In this document: piece by piece, positions 1-12,900 of the stretch
How the letters are laid out: the number at the start of each line of letters is the position of its first letter
Position numbering within the stretch: the first letter of the stretch is position 1
The notes under the pieces: generated by a model
Database searches by the model: none
Told to the model about the DNA's origin: nothing
What the model saw: only the letters and a program-made list of their open reading frames with translations
Translations under genes and position numbers: made by a program
From: Hydractinia symbiolongicarpus
Lineage: Eukaryota; Cnidaria; Hydrozoa; Anthoathecata; Hydractiniidae
Length of the DNA: 64,000 nucleotides
Reading direction: 5' to 3'
Assembly: GCF_029227915.1 (NCBI RefSeq)
Contig: NC_079880.1
Coordinates: forward strand, 4,404,001-4,468,000

Positions 1-1000
1 ATACAAAGAAAGTACCCAGGGAGTAAACTCATTTCCCGAACGATTTTTTAAATTATTTTTTCACCACTAAAACGCATGAGACTTGTAGTTTTCAAAAATG
101 TTTTCATTTTTGATGAGACGCTGAATAAAAGAAGTTTAATCGCCGGCAAACGAAAACCGCCATTTCCCGTAAACCCCGGACTCGGCCCGTATAGTCAAAA
201 GTATACAAAGAAAGTACCCTGTTAGTAAACTCATTTCCAGAACGATTTTTTAAATTATTTTTTCACCACTAAAACGCATAAGACTTGTAGTTTTTAAAAA
301 TGTTTTCATTTTTGATGAGACGCTGAATAAAAGAAGTTTAATCGCCGGCAAACGAAAACCCGCGATTTCCCGTAAATCCCGGCTTGGCCCGTATAGTCAA
401 AAGTATACAAAGAAAGTACCCAGGGAGTAAACTCACTTCCCGAACGATTTTTTAAATTATTTTTTCACCACTAAAACGCATGAGACTTGTAGTTTTCAAA
501 AATGTTTTCATTTTTGATGAGACGCTGAATAAAACAAGTTTAATCGCCGGCAAACGAAAACCCGCAATTTCCCGTAAATCCCGGGCTTGGCCCGTATAGT
601 CAAAAGTATACAAAGAAAGTACCCAGGAAGTAAACTCATTTCCCGAACGATTTTTTATATTATTTTTTTACCACTAAACGCATGAGACTTGTAGTTTTCA
701 AAAATATTTTCATATTTGATGGGACGCTGAATAAAAGAAGTTTAATCGCCGGAAAACGAAAATCCGCGATTTCCCGTAAATCCCGGACTCGGCCCGTATA
801 GTCAAAAGTATACAAAGAAAGTACCCAGGGAGTAAACTCATTTCCCGAACGATTTTTTAAATTATTTTTTCACCACTAAAACGCATAAGACTTGTAGTTT
901 TTAAAAATGTTTTCATTTTTGATGAGACGCTGAATAAAAGAAGTTTAATCGCCGGCAAACGAAAACCCGCGATTTCCCGTAAATCCCGGGCTTGGCCCGC

Positions 1001-4000
1001 ATAGTCGAATGTATACAAAGAAAGTACCCTGTGAGTAAACTCATTTCCAGAACGATTTTTTAAATTATTTTTTCACCACTAAAACGCATAAGACTTGTAG
1101 TTTTCAAAAAAGTTTTCATTTTTGATGAGACGCTGAATAAAAGAAGTTTAATCGCCGGCAAACGAAAACCCGCGATTTCCCGTAAATCCCGGCTTCGCCC
1201 GTATAGTCAAAAGTATACAAAGAAAGTACCCAGGGAGTAAACTCATTTCCCGATCGATTTTTTAAATTATTTTTTCACCACTAAAACGCATGAGACTTGT
1301 AGTTTTCAAAAATGTTTTCATTTTTGATGAGACGCGGAATAAAAGAAGTTTAATCGCCGGCAAACGAAAACCGCCATTTCCCGTAAACCCCGGACTCGGC
1401 CCGTATAGTCAAAAGTATACAAAGAAAGTACCCTGTTAGTAAACTCATTTCCAGAACGATTTTTTAAATTATTTTTTCACCACTAAAACGCATAAGACTT
1501 GTAGTTTTTAAAAATGTTTTCATTTTTGATGAGACGCTGAATAAAAGAAGTTTAATCGCCGGCAAACGAAAACCCGCGATTTCCCGTAAATCCCGGCTTG
1601 GCCCGTATAGTCAAAAGTATACAAAGAAAGTACCCAGGGAGTAAACTCATTTCCCGAACGATTTTTTATATTATCTTTTTACCACTAAACGCATGAGACT
1701 TGTAGTTTTCAAAAATATTTTCATATTTGATGGGACGCTGAATAAAAGAAGTTCAATCGCCGGCAAACGAAAATCCGCGATTTCCCGTAAATCCCGGACT
1801 CGGCCCGTATAGTCAAAATTATACAAAGAAAGTACCCAGGGAGTAAACTCATTTCCCGAACGATTTTTTAAATTATTTTTTCACCACTAAAACGCATGAG
1901 ACTTGTAGTTTTCAAAAATGTTTTCATTTTTGATGAGACGCTTAATGAAAGAGGTTTAATCGCCGGAAAACGAAAACCCGCGATTTCCCGTAAATCCCGG
2001 GCTTGGCCCGTATAGTCGAATGTATACAAAGAAAGTACCCTGTGAGTAAACTCATTTCCAGAACGATTTTTTAAATTATTTTTTCACCACTAAAACGCAT
2101 AAGACTTGTAGTTTTTAAAAATGTTTTCATTTTTGATGAGACGCTGAATAAAAGAAGTTTAATCGCCGGCAAACGAAAACCCGCGATTTCCCGTAAATCC
2201 CGGCTTCGCCCGTATAGTCAAAAGTATACAAAGAAAGTACCCAGGGAGTAAACTCATTTCCCGATCGATTTTTTAAATTATTTTTTCACCACTAAAACGC
2301 ATGAGACTTGTAGTTTTCAAAAATGTTTTCATTTTTGATGAGACGCGGAATAAAAGAAGTTTAATCGCCGGCAAACGAAAACCGCCATTTCCCGTAAACC
2401 CCGGACTCGGCCCGTATAGTCAAAAGTATACAAAGAAAGTACCCTGTTAGTAAACTCATTTCCAGAACGATTTTTTAAATTATTTTTTCACCACTAAAAC
2501 GCATAAGACTTGTAGTTTTTAAAAATGTTTTCATTTTTGATGAGACGCTGAATAAAAGAAGTTTAATCGCCGGCAAACGAAAACCCGCGATTTCCCGTAA
2601 ATCCCGGCTTGGCCCGTATAGTCAAAAGTATACAAAGAAAGTACCCAGGGAGTAAACTCATTTCCCGAACGATTTTTTATATTATCTTTTTACCACTAAA
2701 CGCATGAGACTTGTAGTTTTCAAAAATATTTTCATATTTGATGGGACGCTGAATAAAAGAAGTTCAATCGCCGGCAAACGAAAATCCGCGATTTCCCGTA
2801 AATCCCGGACTCGGCCCGTATAGTCAAAATTATACAAAGAAAGTACCCAGGGAGTAAACTCATTTCCCGAACGATTTTTTAAATTATTTTTTCACCACTA
2901 AAACGCATGAGACTTGTAGTTTTCAAAAATGTTTTCATTTTTGATGAGACGCTTAATGAAAGAGGTTTAATCGCCGGAAAACGAAAACCCGCGATTTCCC
3001 GTAAATCCCGGGCTTGGCCCGTATAGTCGAATGTATACAAAGAAAGTACCCTGTGAGTAAACTCATTTCCAGAACGATTTTTTAAATTATTTTTTCACCA
3101 CTAAAACGCATAAGACTTGTAGTTTTTAAAAATGTTTTCATTTTTGATGAGACGCTGAATAAAAGAAGTTTAATCGCCGGCAAACGAAAACCCGCGATTT
3201 CCCGTAAATCCCGGCTTGGCCCGTATAGTCAAAAGTATACAAAGAAAGTACCCAGGGAGTAAACTCATTTCCCGAACGATTTTTTAAATTATTTTTTCAC
3301 CACTAAAACGCATGAGACTTGTAGTTTTCAAAAATGTTTTCATTTTTGATGAGACGCTGAATAAAAGAAGTTTAATCGCCGGCAAACGAAAACCGCCATT
3401 TCCCGTAAACCCCGGACTCGGCCCGTATAGTCAAAAGTATACAAAGAAAGTACCCTGTTAGTAAACTCATTTCCAGAACGATTTTTTAAATTATTTTTTC
3501 ACCACTAAAACGCATAAGACTTGTAGTTTTTAAAAATGTTTTCATTTTTGATGAGACGCTGAATAAAAGAAGTTTAATCGCCGGCAAACGAAAACCCGCG
3601 ATTTCCCGTAAATCCCGGCTTGGCCCGTATAGTCAAAAGTATACAAAGAAAGTACCCAGGGAGTAAACTCACTTCCCGAACGATTTTTTAAATTATTTTT
3701 TCACCACTAAAACGCATGAGACTTGTAGTTTTCAAAAATGTTTTCATTTTTGATGAGACGCTGAATAAAAGAAGATTAATCGCCGGCAAACGAAAACCCG
3801 CAATTTCCCGTAAATCCCGGGCTTGGCCCGTATAGTCAAAAGCATACAAAGAAAGTACCCAGGGAGTAAACTCATTTCCCGAACGATTTTTTATATTATC
3901 TTTTTACCACTAAACGCATGAGACTTGTAGTTTTCAAAAATATTTTCATATTTGATGGGACGCTGAATAAAAGAAGTTTTAGAGCCGGCAAACGAAAATC

Positions 4001-4033
4001 CGCGATTTCCCGTAAATCCCGGACTCGGCCCGT
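1001..4033. repeat. 5-mer higher-order repeat, 1011 bp
   Basis: Diagnostic variants recur every 1011 bp, which is five monomers. ATAGTCGAATG begins at 1001, 2012 and 3023. The rare CGATCGATTT variant occurs at 1251 and 2262. The third unit is less exact and has lost the CGATCG variant. The ends of the block are approximate. Confidence 0.8.
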
Positions 4034-7000
4034 ATAGTCAAAATTATACAAAGAAAGTACCCAGGGAGTAAACTCATTTCCCGAACGATTTTTTAAATTA
4101 TTTTTTCACCACTAAAACGCATGAGACTTGTAGTTTTCAAAAATGCTTTCATTTTTGATGAGACGCTTAATGAAAGAGGTTTAATCGCCGGCAAACGAAA
4201 ACCCGCGATTTCCCGTAAATCCCGGCTTGGCCCGTATAGTCAAAAGTATACAAACAAAGTACACAGGGAGTAAACTCATTTCCCAAACGATTTTTTAAAT
4301 TATTTTTTCACCACTAAAACGCATGAGACTTGTAGTTTTCAAAAATGTTTTCATTTTTGATGAGACGCTGAATAAAAGAAGTTTAATCGCCGGCAAACGA
4401 AAACCCGCGATTTCCCGTAAATCCTGGACTCAGCCCGTATAGTCAAAAGTATACAAAGAAAGTACCCAGGGAGTAAACTCATTTCCCAAACGATTTTTTA
4501 AATTATTATTTCACCACTAAAACGCATGAGACTTGTAGTTTTCAAAAATGTTTTCATTTTTGATGAGACGCTGAATAAAAGAAGATTAATCGCCGGCAAA
4601 CGAAAACCCGCAATTTCCCGTAAATCCCGGGCTTGGCCCGTATAGTCAAAAGCATACAAAGAAAGTACCCAGGGAGTAAACTCATTTCCCGAACGATTTT
4701 TTATATTATCTTTTTACCACTAAACGCATGAGACTTGTAGTTTTCAAAAATATTTTCATATTTGATGGGACGCTGAATAAAAGAAGTTTTAGAGCCGGCA
4801 AACGAAAATCCGCGATTTCCCGTAAATCCCGGACTCGGCCCGTATAGTCAAAATTATACAAAGAAAGTACCCAGGGAGTAAACTCATTTCCCGAACGATT
4901 TTTTAAATTATTTTTTCACCACTAAAACGCATGAGACTTGTAGTTTTCAAAAATGCTTTCATTTTTGATGAGACGCTTAATGAAAGAGGTTTAATCGCCG
5001 GCAAACGAAAACCCGCCATTTCCCGTAAACCCCGGACTCGGCCCGTATAGTCAAAAGTTTACAAAGAAAGTACCCTGTGAGTAAACTCATTTCCAGAACG
5101 ATTTTTTAAATTATTTTTTCACCACTAAAACGCATAAGACTTGTAGTTTTCAAAAATATTTTCATATTTGATGGGACGCTGAATAAAAGAAGTTTAATCG
5201 CCGGCAAACGAAAACCCGCGATTTCCCGTAAATCCCGGCTTGGCCCGTATAGTCAAAAGTATACAAAGAAAGTACCCAGGGAGTAAACTCATTTCCCGAA
5301 CGATTTTTTATATTATCTTTTTACCACTAAACGCATGAGACTTGTAGTTTTCAAAAATATTTTCATATTTGATGGGACGCTGAATAAAAGAAGTTTAATC
5401 GCCGGCAAACGAAAATCCGCGATTTCCCGTAAATCCTGGACTCGGCCCGTATAGTCAAAATTATACAAAGAAAGTACCCAGGGAGTAAACTCATTTCCCG
5501 AACGATTTTTTAAATTATTTTTTCACCACTAAAACGCATGAGACTTGTAGTTTTCAAAAATGTTTTCATTTTTGATGAGAAGCTTAATGAAAGAGGTTTA
5601 ATCGCCGGCAAACGAAATCCCGCGTTTTCCCGTAAATCCGGGGCTTGGCCCGTATAGTCGAATGTATACAGAGAAAGTACCCAGGGAGTAAACTCATTTC
5701 CCGAACGATTTTTTAAATTTTTTTTCACAACTAAAACGCATGAGACTTGTAGTTTTCAAAAATGTTTTCATTTTTGATGAGACGCTTAATGAAAGAGGTT
5801 TAATCGCCGGAAAACGAAAACCCGCGATTTCCCGTAAATCCCGGGCTTGGCCCGTATAGTCGAATGTATACAAAGAAAGTACCCTGTGAGTAAACTCATT
5901 TCCAGAACGATTTTTTAAATTATTTTTTCACCACTAAAACGCATAAGACTTTTAGTTTTTAAAAATGTTTTCATTTTTGATGAGACGCTGAATAAAAGAA
6001 GTTTAATCGCCGGCAAACGAAAACCCGCGATTTCACGTAAATCCCGGCTTAGCCCGTATGGTCAAAAGTATACAAAGAAAGTACACAGGGAGTAAACTCA
6101 TTTCCCAAACGATTTTTTAAATTATTTTTTCACCACTAAAACGCATGAGACTTGTAGTTTTCAAAAATGTTTTCATTTTTGATGAGACGCTGAATAAAAG
6201 AAGTTTAATCGCCGGCAAACGAAAACCCGCGATTTCCCGTAAATCCTGGACTGAGCCCGTATAGTCAAAAGTATACAAAGAAAGTACCCAGGGAGTAAAC
6301 TCATTTCCCAAACGATTTTTTAAATTATTATTTCACCACTAAAACGCATGAGACTTGTAGTTTTTAAAAATGTTTTCATTTTTGATGAGACGCTGAATAA
6401 AAGAAGTTTAATCGCCGGCAAACGAAAACCCGCGATTTCCCGTAAATCCCAGCCTGGCCCGTATAGTCAAAAGTATACAAAGAAAGTACCCAGGAAGTAA
6501 ACTCACTTCCCGAACGATTTTTTAAATTATTTTTTCACCACTAAAACGCATGAGACTTGTAGTTTTCAAAAATGTTTTCATTTTTGATGAGACGCTGAAT
6601 AAAAGAAGTTTAATCGCCGGCAAACGAAAACCCGCAATTTCCCGTAAATCCCGGGCTTGGCCCGTATAGTCAAAAGTATACAAAGAAAGTACCCAGGGAG
6701 TAAACTCATTTCCCGAACGATTTTTTATATTATCTTTTTACCACTAAACGCATGAGACTTGTAGTTTTCAAAAATATTTTCATATTTGATGGGACGCTGA
6801 ATAAAAGAAGTTTAATCGCCGGCAAACGAAAATCTGCGATTTCCCGTAAATCCCGGACTCGGCCCGTATAGTCAAAATTATACAAAGAAAGTACCCAGGG
6901 AGTAAACTCATTTCCCGAACGATTTTTAAATTATTTTTTCACCACTAAAACGCATGAGACTTGTAGTTTTCAAAAATGTTTTCATTTTTGATGAGAAGCT

Positions 7001-9894
7001 TAATGAAAGAGGTTTAATCGCCGGCAAACGAAATCCCGCGTTTTCCCGTAAATCCGGGGCTTGGCCCGTATAGTCGAATGTATACAAAGAAAGTACCCAG
7101 GGAGTAAACTCATTTCCCGAACGATTTTTTAAATTTTTTTTTCACCACTAAAACGCATGAGACTTGTAGTTTTCAAAAATGTTTTCATATTTGATGAGAC
7201 GCTTAATGAAAGAAGTTTAATCGCCGGAAAACGAAAATCCGCGATTTCCCGTAAATCCGGGGCTTGGCCCGTATAGTCGAATGTATACAAAGAAAGTACC
7301 CTGTGAGTAAACTCATTTCCAGAACGATTTTTTATATTATCTTTTTACCACTAAACGCATGAGACTTGTAGTTTTCAAAAATATTTTCATATTTGATGGG
7401 ACGCTGAATAAAAGAAGTTTAATCGCCGGCAAACGAAAATCCGCGATTTCCCGTAAATCCCGGACTCGGCCCGTATAGTCAAAATTATACAAAGAAAGTA
7501 CCCAGGGAGTAAACTCATTTCCCGAACGATTTTTAATTTTTTTTTCACCACTAAAACGCATGAGACTTGTAGTTTTCAAAAATGTTTTCATTTTTGATGA
7601 GAAGCTTAATGAAAGAGGTTTAATCGCCGGCAAACGAAATCCCGCGTTTTCCCGTAAATCCGGGGCTTCGCCCGTATAGTCGAATGTATACAAAGAAAGT
7701 ACCCAGGGAGTAAACTCATTTCCCGAACGATTTTTTAAATTTTTTTTTCACCACTAAAACGCATGAGACTTGTAGTTTTCAAAAATGTTTTCATATTTGA
7801 TGAGACGCTTAATGAAAGAGGTTTAATCGCCGGAAAACGAAAACCCGCGATTTCCCGTAAATCCCGGGCTTGGCCCGTATAGTCGAATGTATACAAAGAA
7901 AGTACCCTGTGAGTTAACTCATTTCCAGAACGATTTTTTAAATTATTTTTTCACCACTAAGACGCATAAGACTTGTAGTTTTTAAAAATGTTTTCATTTT
8001 TGATGAGACGCTGAATAAAAGAAGTTTAATCGCCGGCAAACGAAAACCCGCGATTTCCCGTAAATCCCGGCTTGGCGCGTATAGTCAAAAGTATACAAAG
8101 AAAGTACACAGGGAGTAAACTCACTTCCCAAATGATTTTTTAAATTATTTTTTCACCACTAAAACGCATGAGACTTGTAGTTCTCAAAAATGTTTTCATT
8201 TTTGATGAGACGCTGAATAAAAGAAGTTTAATCGCCGGCAAACGAAAACCCGCAATTTCCCGTAAATCCCGGGCTTGGCCCGTATAGTCAAAAGTATACA
8301 AAGAAAGTACCCAGGGAGTAAACTCATTTCCCGAACGATTTTTTATATTATTTTTTTACCACTAAACGCATGAGACTTGTAGTTTTCAAAAATATTTTCA
8401 TATTTGATGGGACGCTGAATAAAAGAAGTTTAATCGCCGGCAAACAAAAATCCGCGATTTCCCGTAAATCCCGGACTCGGCCCGTATAGTCAAAATTATA
8501 CAAAGAAAGTACCCAGGGAGTAAACTCATTTCCCGAACGATTTTTTAAATTATTTTTTCACCACTAAAACGCATGAGACTTGTAGTTTTCAAAAATGTTT
8601 TCATTTTTGATGAGAAGCTTAATGAAAGAGGTTTAATCGCCGGCAAACGAAATCCCGCGTTTTCCCGTAAATCCGGGGCTTGGCCCGTATAGTCGAATGT
8701 ATACAAAGAAAGTACCCAGGGAGTAAACTCATTTCCCGATTTTTTAAATTTTTTTTTCACCACTAAAACGCATGAGACTTGTAGTTTTCAAAAATGTTTT
8801 CATTTTTGATGAGACGCTTAATGAAAGAGGTTTAATCGCCGGAAAACGAAAACCCGCGATTTCCCGTAAATCCCGGGCTTGGCCCGTATAGTCGAACGTA
8901 TACAAAGAAAGTACCCTGTGAGTAAACTCATTTCCAGAACGATTTTTTAAATTATTTTTTCACCACTAAAACGCATAAGACTTTTAGTTTTTAAAAATGT
9001 TTTCATTTTTGATGAGACGCTGAATAAAAGAAGTTTAATCGCCGGCAAACGAAAACCCGCGATTTCACGTAAATCCCGGCTTGGCCCGTATAGTCAAAAG
9101 TATACAAAGAAAGTACACAGGGAGTAAACTCATTTCCCAAACGATTTTTTAAATTATTTTTTCACCACTAAAACGCATGAGACTTGTAGTTTTCAAAAAT
9201 GTTTTCATTTTTGATGAGACGCTGAATAAAAGAAGTTTAATCGCCGGCAAACGAAAACCCGCGATTTCCCGTAAATCCTGGACTGAGCCCGTATAGTCAA
9301 AAGTATACAAAGAAAGTACCCAGGGAGTAAACTCATTTCCCAAACGATTTTTTAAATTATTATTTCACCACTAAAACGCATGAGACTTGTAGTTCTCAAG
9401 AATGTTTTCATTTTTGTTGAGACGCTGAATAAAAGCAGTATAATCGCCGGCAAACGAAAACCCGCGATTTCCCGTAAATCCCGGGCTTGGCACGTATAGT
9501 CGAATGTATACAAAGAAAGTACCCTGTGAGTAAACTCATTTCCAGAACGATTTTTTGAATTATTTTTTCACCACTAAAACGCATAAGACTTGTAGTTTTT
9601 AAAAATGTTTTCATTTTTGATGAGACGCTGAATAAAAGAAGTTTAATCGCCGGCAAACGAAAACCCGCGATTTCCCGTAAATCCCGGCCTGGCCCGTATA
9701 GTCAAAAGTATACAAAGAAAGTACCCAGGGAGTAAACTCACTTCCCGAAGGATTTTTTAAATTATTTTTTCAACACTAAAACGCATGAGACTTGTAGTTT
9801 TCAAAAATGTTTTCATTTTTGATGAGACGCTGAATAAAAGAAGTTTAATCGCCGGCAAACGAAAACCCGCAATTTCCCGTAAATCCCGGGCTTG

Positions 9895-9960
9895 GCCCGT
9901 ATAGTCAAAAGTATACAATATATTATATTATCTTTTTACCACTAAACGCATGAGACTTGT
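9895..9960. repeat. internally deleted satellite monomer
   Basis: The monomer passes from GTATACAA directly into TATATTATATTATCTTTTTACC. The usual AAGAAAGTACCCAGGGAG to CCCGAACG segment, about 40 bases, is missing. Neighbouring monomers are full length, so this is a local deletion within the array. It explains why matching variants here (9149/11341 and 9408/11600) are 2192 bp apart, which is not a whole number of monomers. Confidence 0.8.
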
Positions 9961-12900
9961 AGTTTTCAAAAATATTTTCATATTTGATGGGACGCTGAAT
10001 AAAAGAAGTTTAATCGCCGGCAAACGAAAATCCGCGATTTCCCGTAAATCCCGGACTCGGCCCGTATAGTCAAAATTATACAAAGAAAGTACCCAGGGAG
10101 TAAACTCATTTCCCGAACGATTTTTAAATTATTTTTTCACCACTAAAACGCATGAGACTTGTAGTTTTCAAAAATGTTTTCATTTTTGATGAGAAGCTTA
10201 GTGAAAGAGGTTTAATCGCCGGCAAACGAAATCCCGCGTTTTCCCGTAAATCCGGGGCTTGGCCCGTATAGTCGAATGTATACAAAGAAAGTACCCAGGG
10301 AGTAAACTCATTTCCCGAACGATTTTTTAAATTTTTTTTTCACCACTAAAACGCATGTGACTTGTAGTTTTCAAAAATGTTTTCATATTTGATGAGACGC
10401 TTAATGAAAGAGGTTTAATCGCCGGAAAACGAAAACCCGCGATTTCCCGTAAATCCTGGGCTTGGCCCGTATAGTCGAATGTATACAAAGAAAGTACCCT
10501 GTGAGTAAACTCAATTCCAGAACGATTTTTTAAATTATTTTTTCACCACTAAGACGCATAAGACTTGTAGTTTTTAAAAATGTTTTCATTTTTGATGAGA
10601 CGCTGAATAAAAGAAGTTTAATCGCCGGCAAACGAAAATCCGCGATTTCCCGTAAATCCCGGACTCGGCCCGTATAGTCAAAATTATACAAAGAAAGTAC
10701 CCAGGGAGTAAACTCATTTCCCGAACGATTTTTTAAATTATTTTTTCACCACTAAAACGCATGAGACTTGTAGTTTTCAAAAATGTTTTCATTTTTGATG
10801 AGAAGCTTAATGAAAGAGGTTTAATCGCCGGCAAACGAAATCCCGCGTTTTCCCGTAAATCCGGGGCTTGGCCCGTATAGTCGAATGTATACAAAGAAAG
10901 TACCCAGGGAGTAAACTCATTTCCCGAACGATTTTTTAAATTTTTTTTTCACCACTAAAACGCATGAGACTTGTAGTTTTCAAAAATGTTTTCATTTTTG
11001 ATGAGACGCTTAATGAAAGAGGTTTAATCGCCGGAAAACGAAAACCCGCGATTTCCCGTAAATCCCGGGCTTGGCCCGTATAGTCGAATGTATACAAAGA
11101 AAGTACCCTGTGAGTAAACTCATTTCCAGAACGATTTTTTAAATTATTTTTTCACCACTAAAACGCATAAGACTTTTAGTTTTTAAAAATGTTTTCATTT
11201 TTGATGAGACGCTGAATAAAAGAAGTTTAATCGCCGGCAAACGAAAACCCGCGATTTCACGTAAATCCCGGCTTGGCCCGTATAGTCAAAAGTATACAAA
11301 GAAAGTACACAGGGAGTAAACTCATTTCCCAAACGATTTTTTAAATTATTTTTTCACCACTAAAACGCATGAGACTTGTAGTTTTCAAAAATGTTTTCAT
11401 TTTTGATGAGACGCTGAATAAAAGAAGTTTAATCGCCGGCAAACGAAAACCCGCGATTTCCCGTAAATCCTGGACTGAGCCCGTATAGTCAAAAGTATAC
11501 AAAGAAAGTACCCAGGGAGTAAACTCATTTCCCAAACGATTTTTTAAATTATTATTTCACCACTAAAACGCATGAGACTTGTAGTTCTCAAGAATGTTTT
11601 CATTTTTGATGAGACGCTGAATAAAAGCAGTATAATCGCCGGCAAACGAAAACCCGCGATTTCCCGTAAATCCCGGGCTTGGCACGTATAGTCGAATGTA
11701 AACAAAGAAAGTACCCTGTGAGTAAACTCATTTCCAGAACGATTTTTTGAATTATTTTTTCACCACTAAAACGCATAAGACTTGTAGTTTTTAAAAATGT
11801 TTTCATTTTTGATGAGACGCTGAATAAAAGAAGTTTAATCGCCGGCAAACGAAAACCCGCGATTTCCCGTAAATCCCGGCCTGGCCCGTATAGTCAAAAG
11901 TATACAAAGAAAGTACCCAGGGAGTAAACTCACTTCCCGAACGATTTTTTAAATTATTTTTTCACCACTAAAACGCATGAGACTTGTAGTTTTCAAAAAT
12001 GTTTTCATTTTTGATGAGACGCTGAATAAAAGAAGTTTAATCGCCGGCAAACGAAAACCCGCAATTTCCCGTAAATCCCGGGCTTGGCCCGTATAGTCAA
12101 AAGTATACAAAGAAAGTACCCAGGGAGTAAACTCATTTCCCGAACGATTTTTTATATTATCTTTTTACCACTAAATGCATGAGACTTGTAGTTTTCAAAA
12201 ATATTTTCATATTTGATGGGACGCTGAATAAAAGAAGTTTAATCGCCGGCAAACGAAAATCCGCGATTTTCCGTAAATCCCGGACTCGGCCCGTATAGTC
12301 AAAATTATACAAAGAAAGTACCCAGGAAGTAAACTCATTTCCCGAACGATTTTTAAATTATTTTTTCACCTCTAAAACGCATGAGACTTGTAGTTTTCAA
12401 AAATGTTTTCATTTTTGATGAGAAGCTTAATGAAAGAGGTTTAATCGCCGGCAAACGAAATCCCGCGTTTTCCCGTAAATCCGGGGCTTGGCCCGTATAG
12501 TCGAATGTATACAAAGAAAGTACCCAGGGAGTAAACTCATTTCCCGAACGATTTTTTAAATTTTTTTTTCACCACTAAAACGCATGAGACTTGTAGTTTT
12601 CAAAAATGTTTTCATATTTGATGAGACGCTTAATGAAAGAGGTTTAATAGCCGGAAAACGAAAACCCGCGATTTCCCGTAAATCCCGGGCTTGGCCCGTA
12701 TAGTCGAATGTATACAAAGAAAGTACCCTGTGAGTAAACTCATTTCCAGAACGATTTTTTAAATTATTTTTTCACCACTAAGACGCATAAGACTTGTAGT
12801 TTTTAAAAATCTTTTCATTTTTGATGAGACGCTGAATAAAAGAAGTTTAATCGCCGGCAAACGAAAACCCGCGATTTCCCGTAAATCCCGGCTTGGCCCG

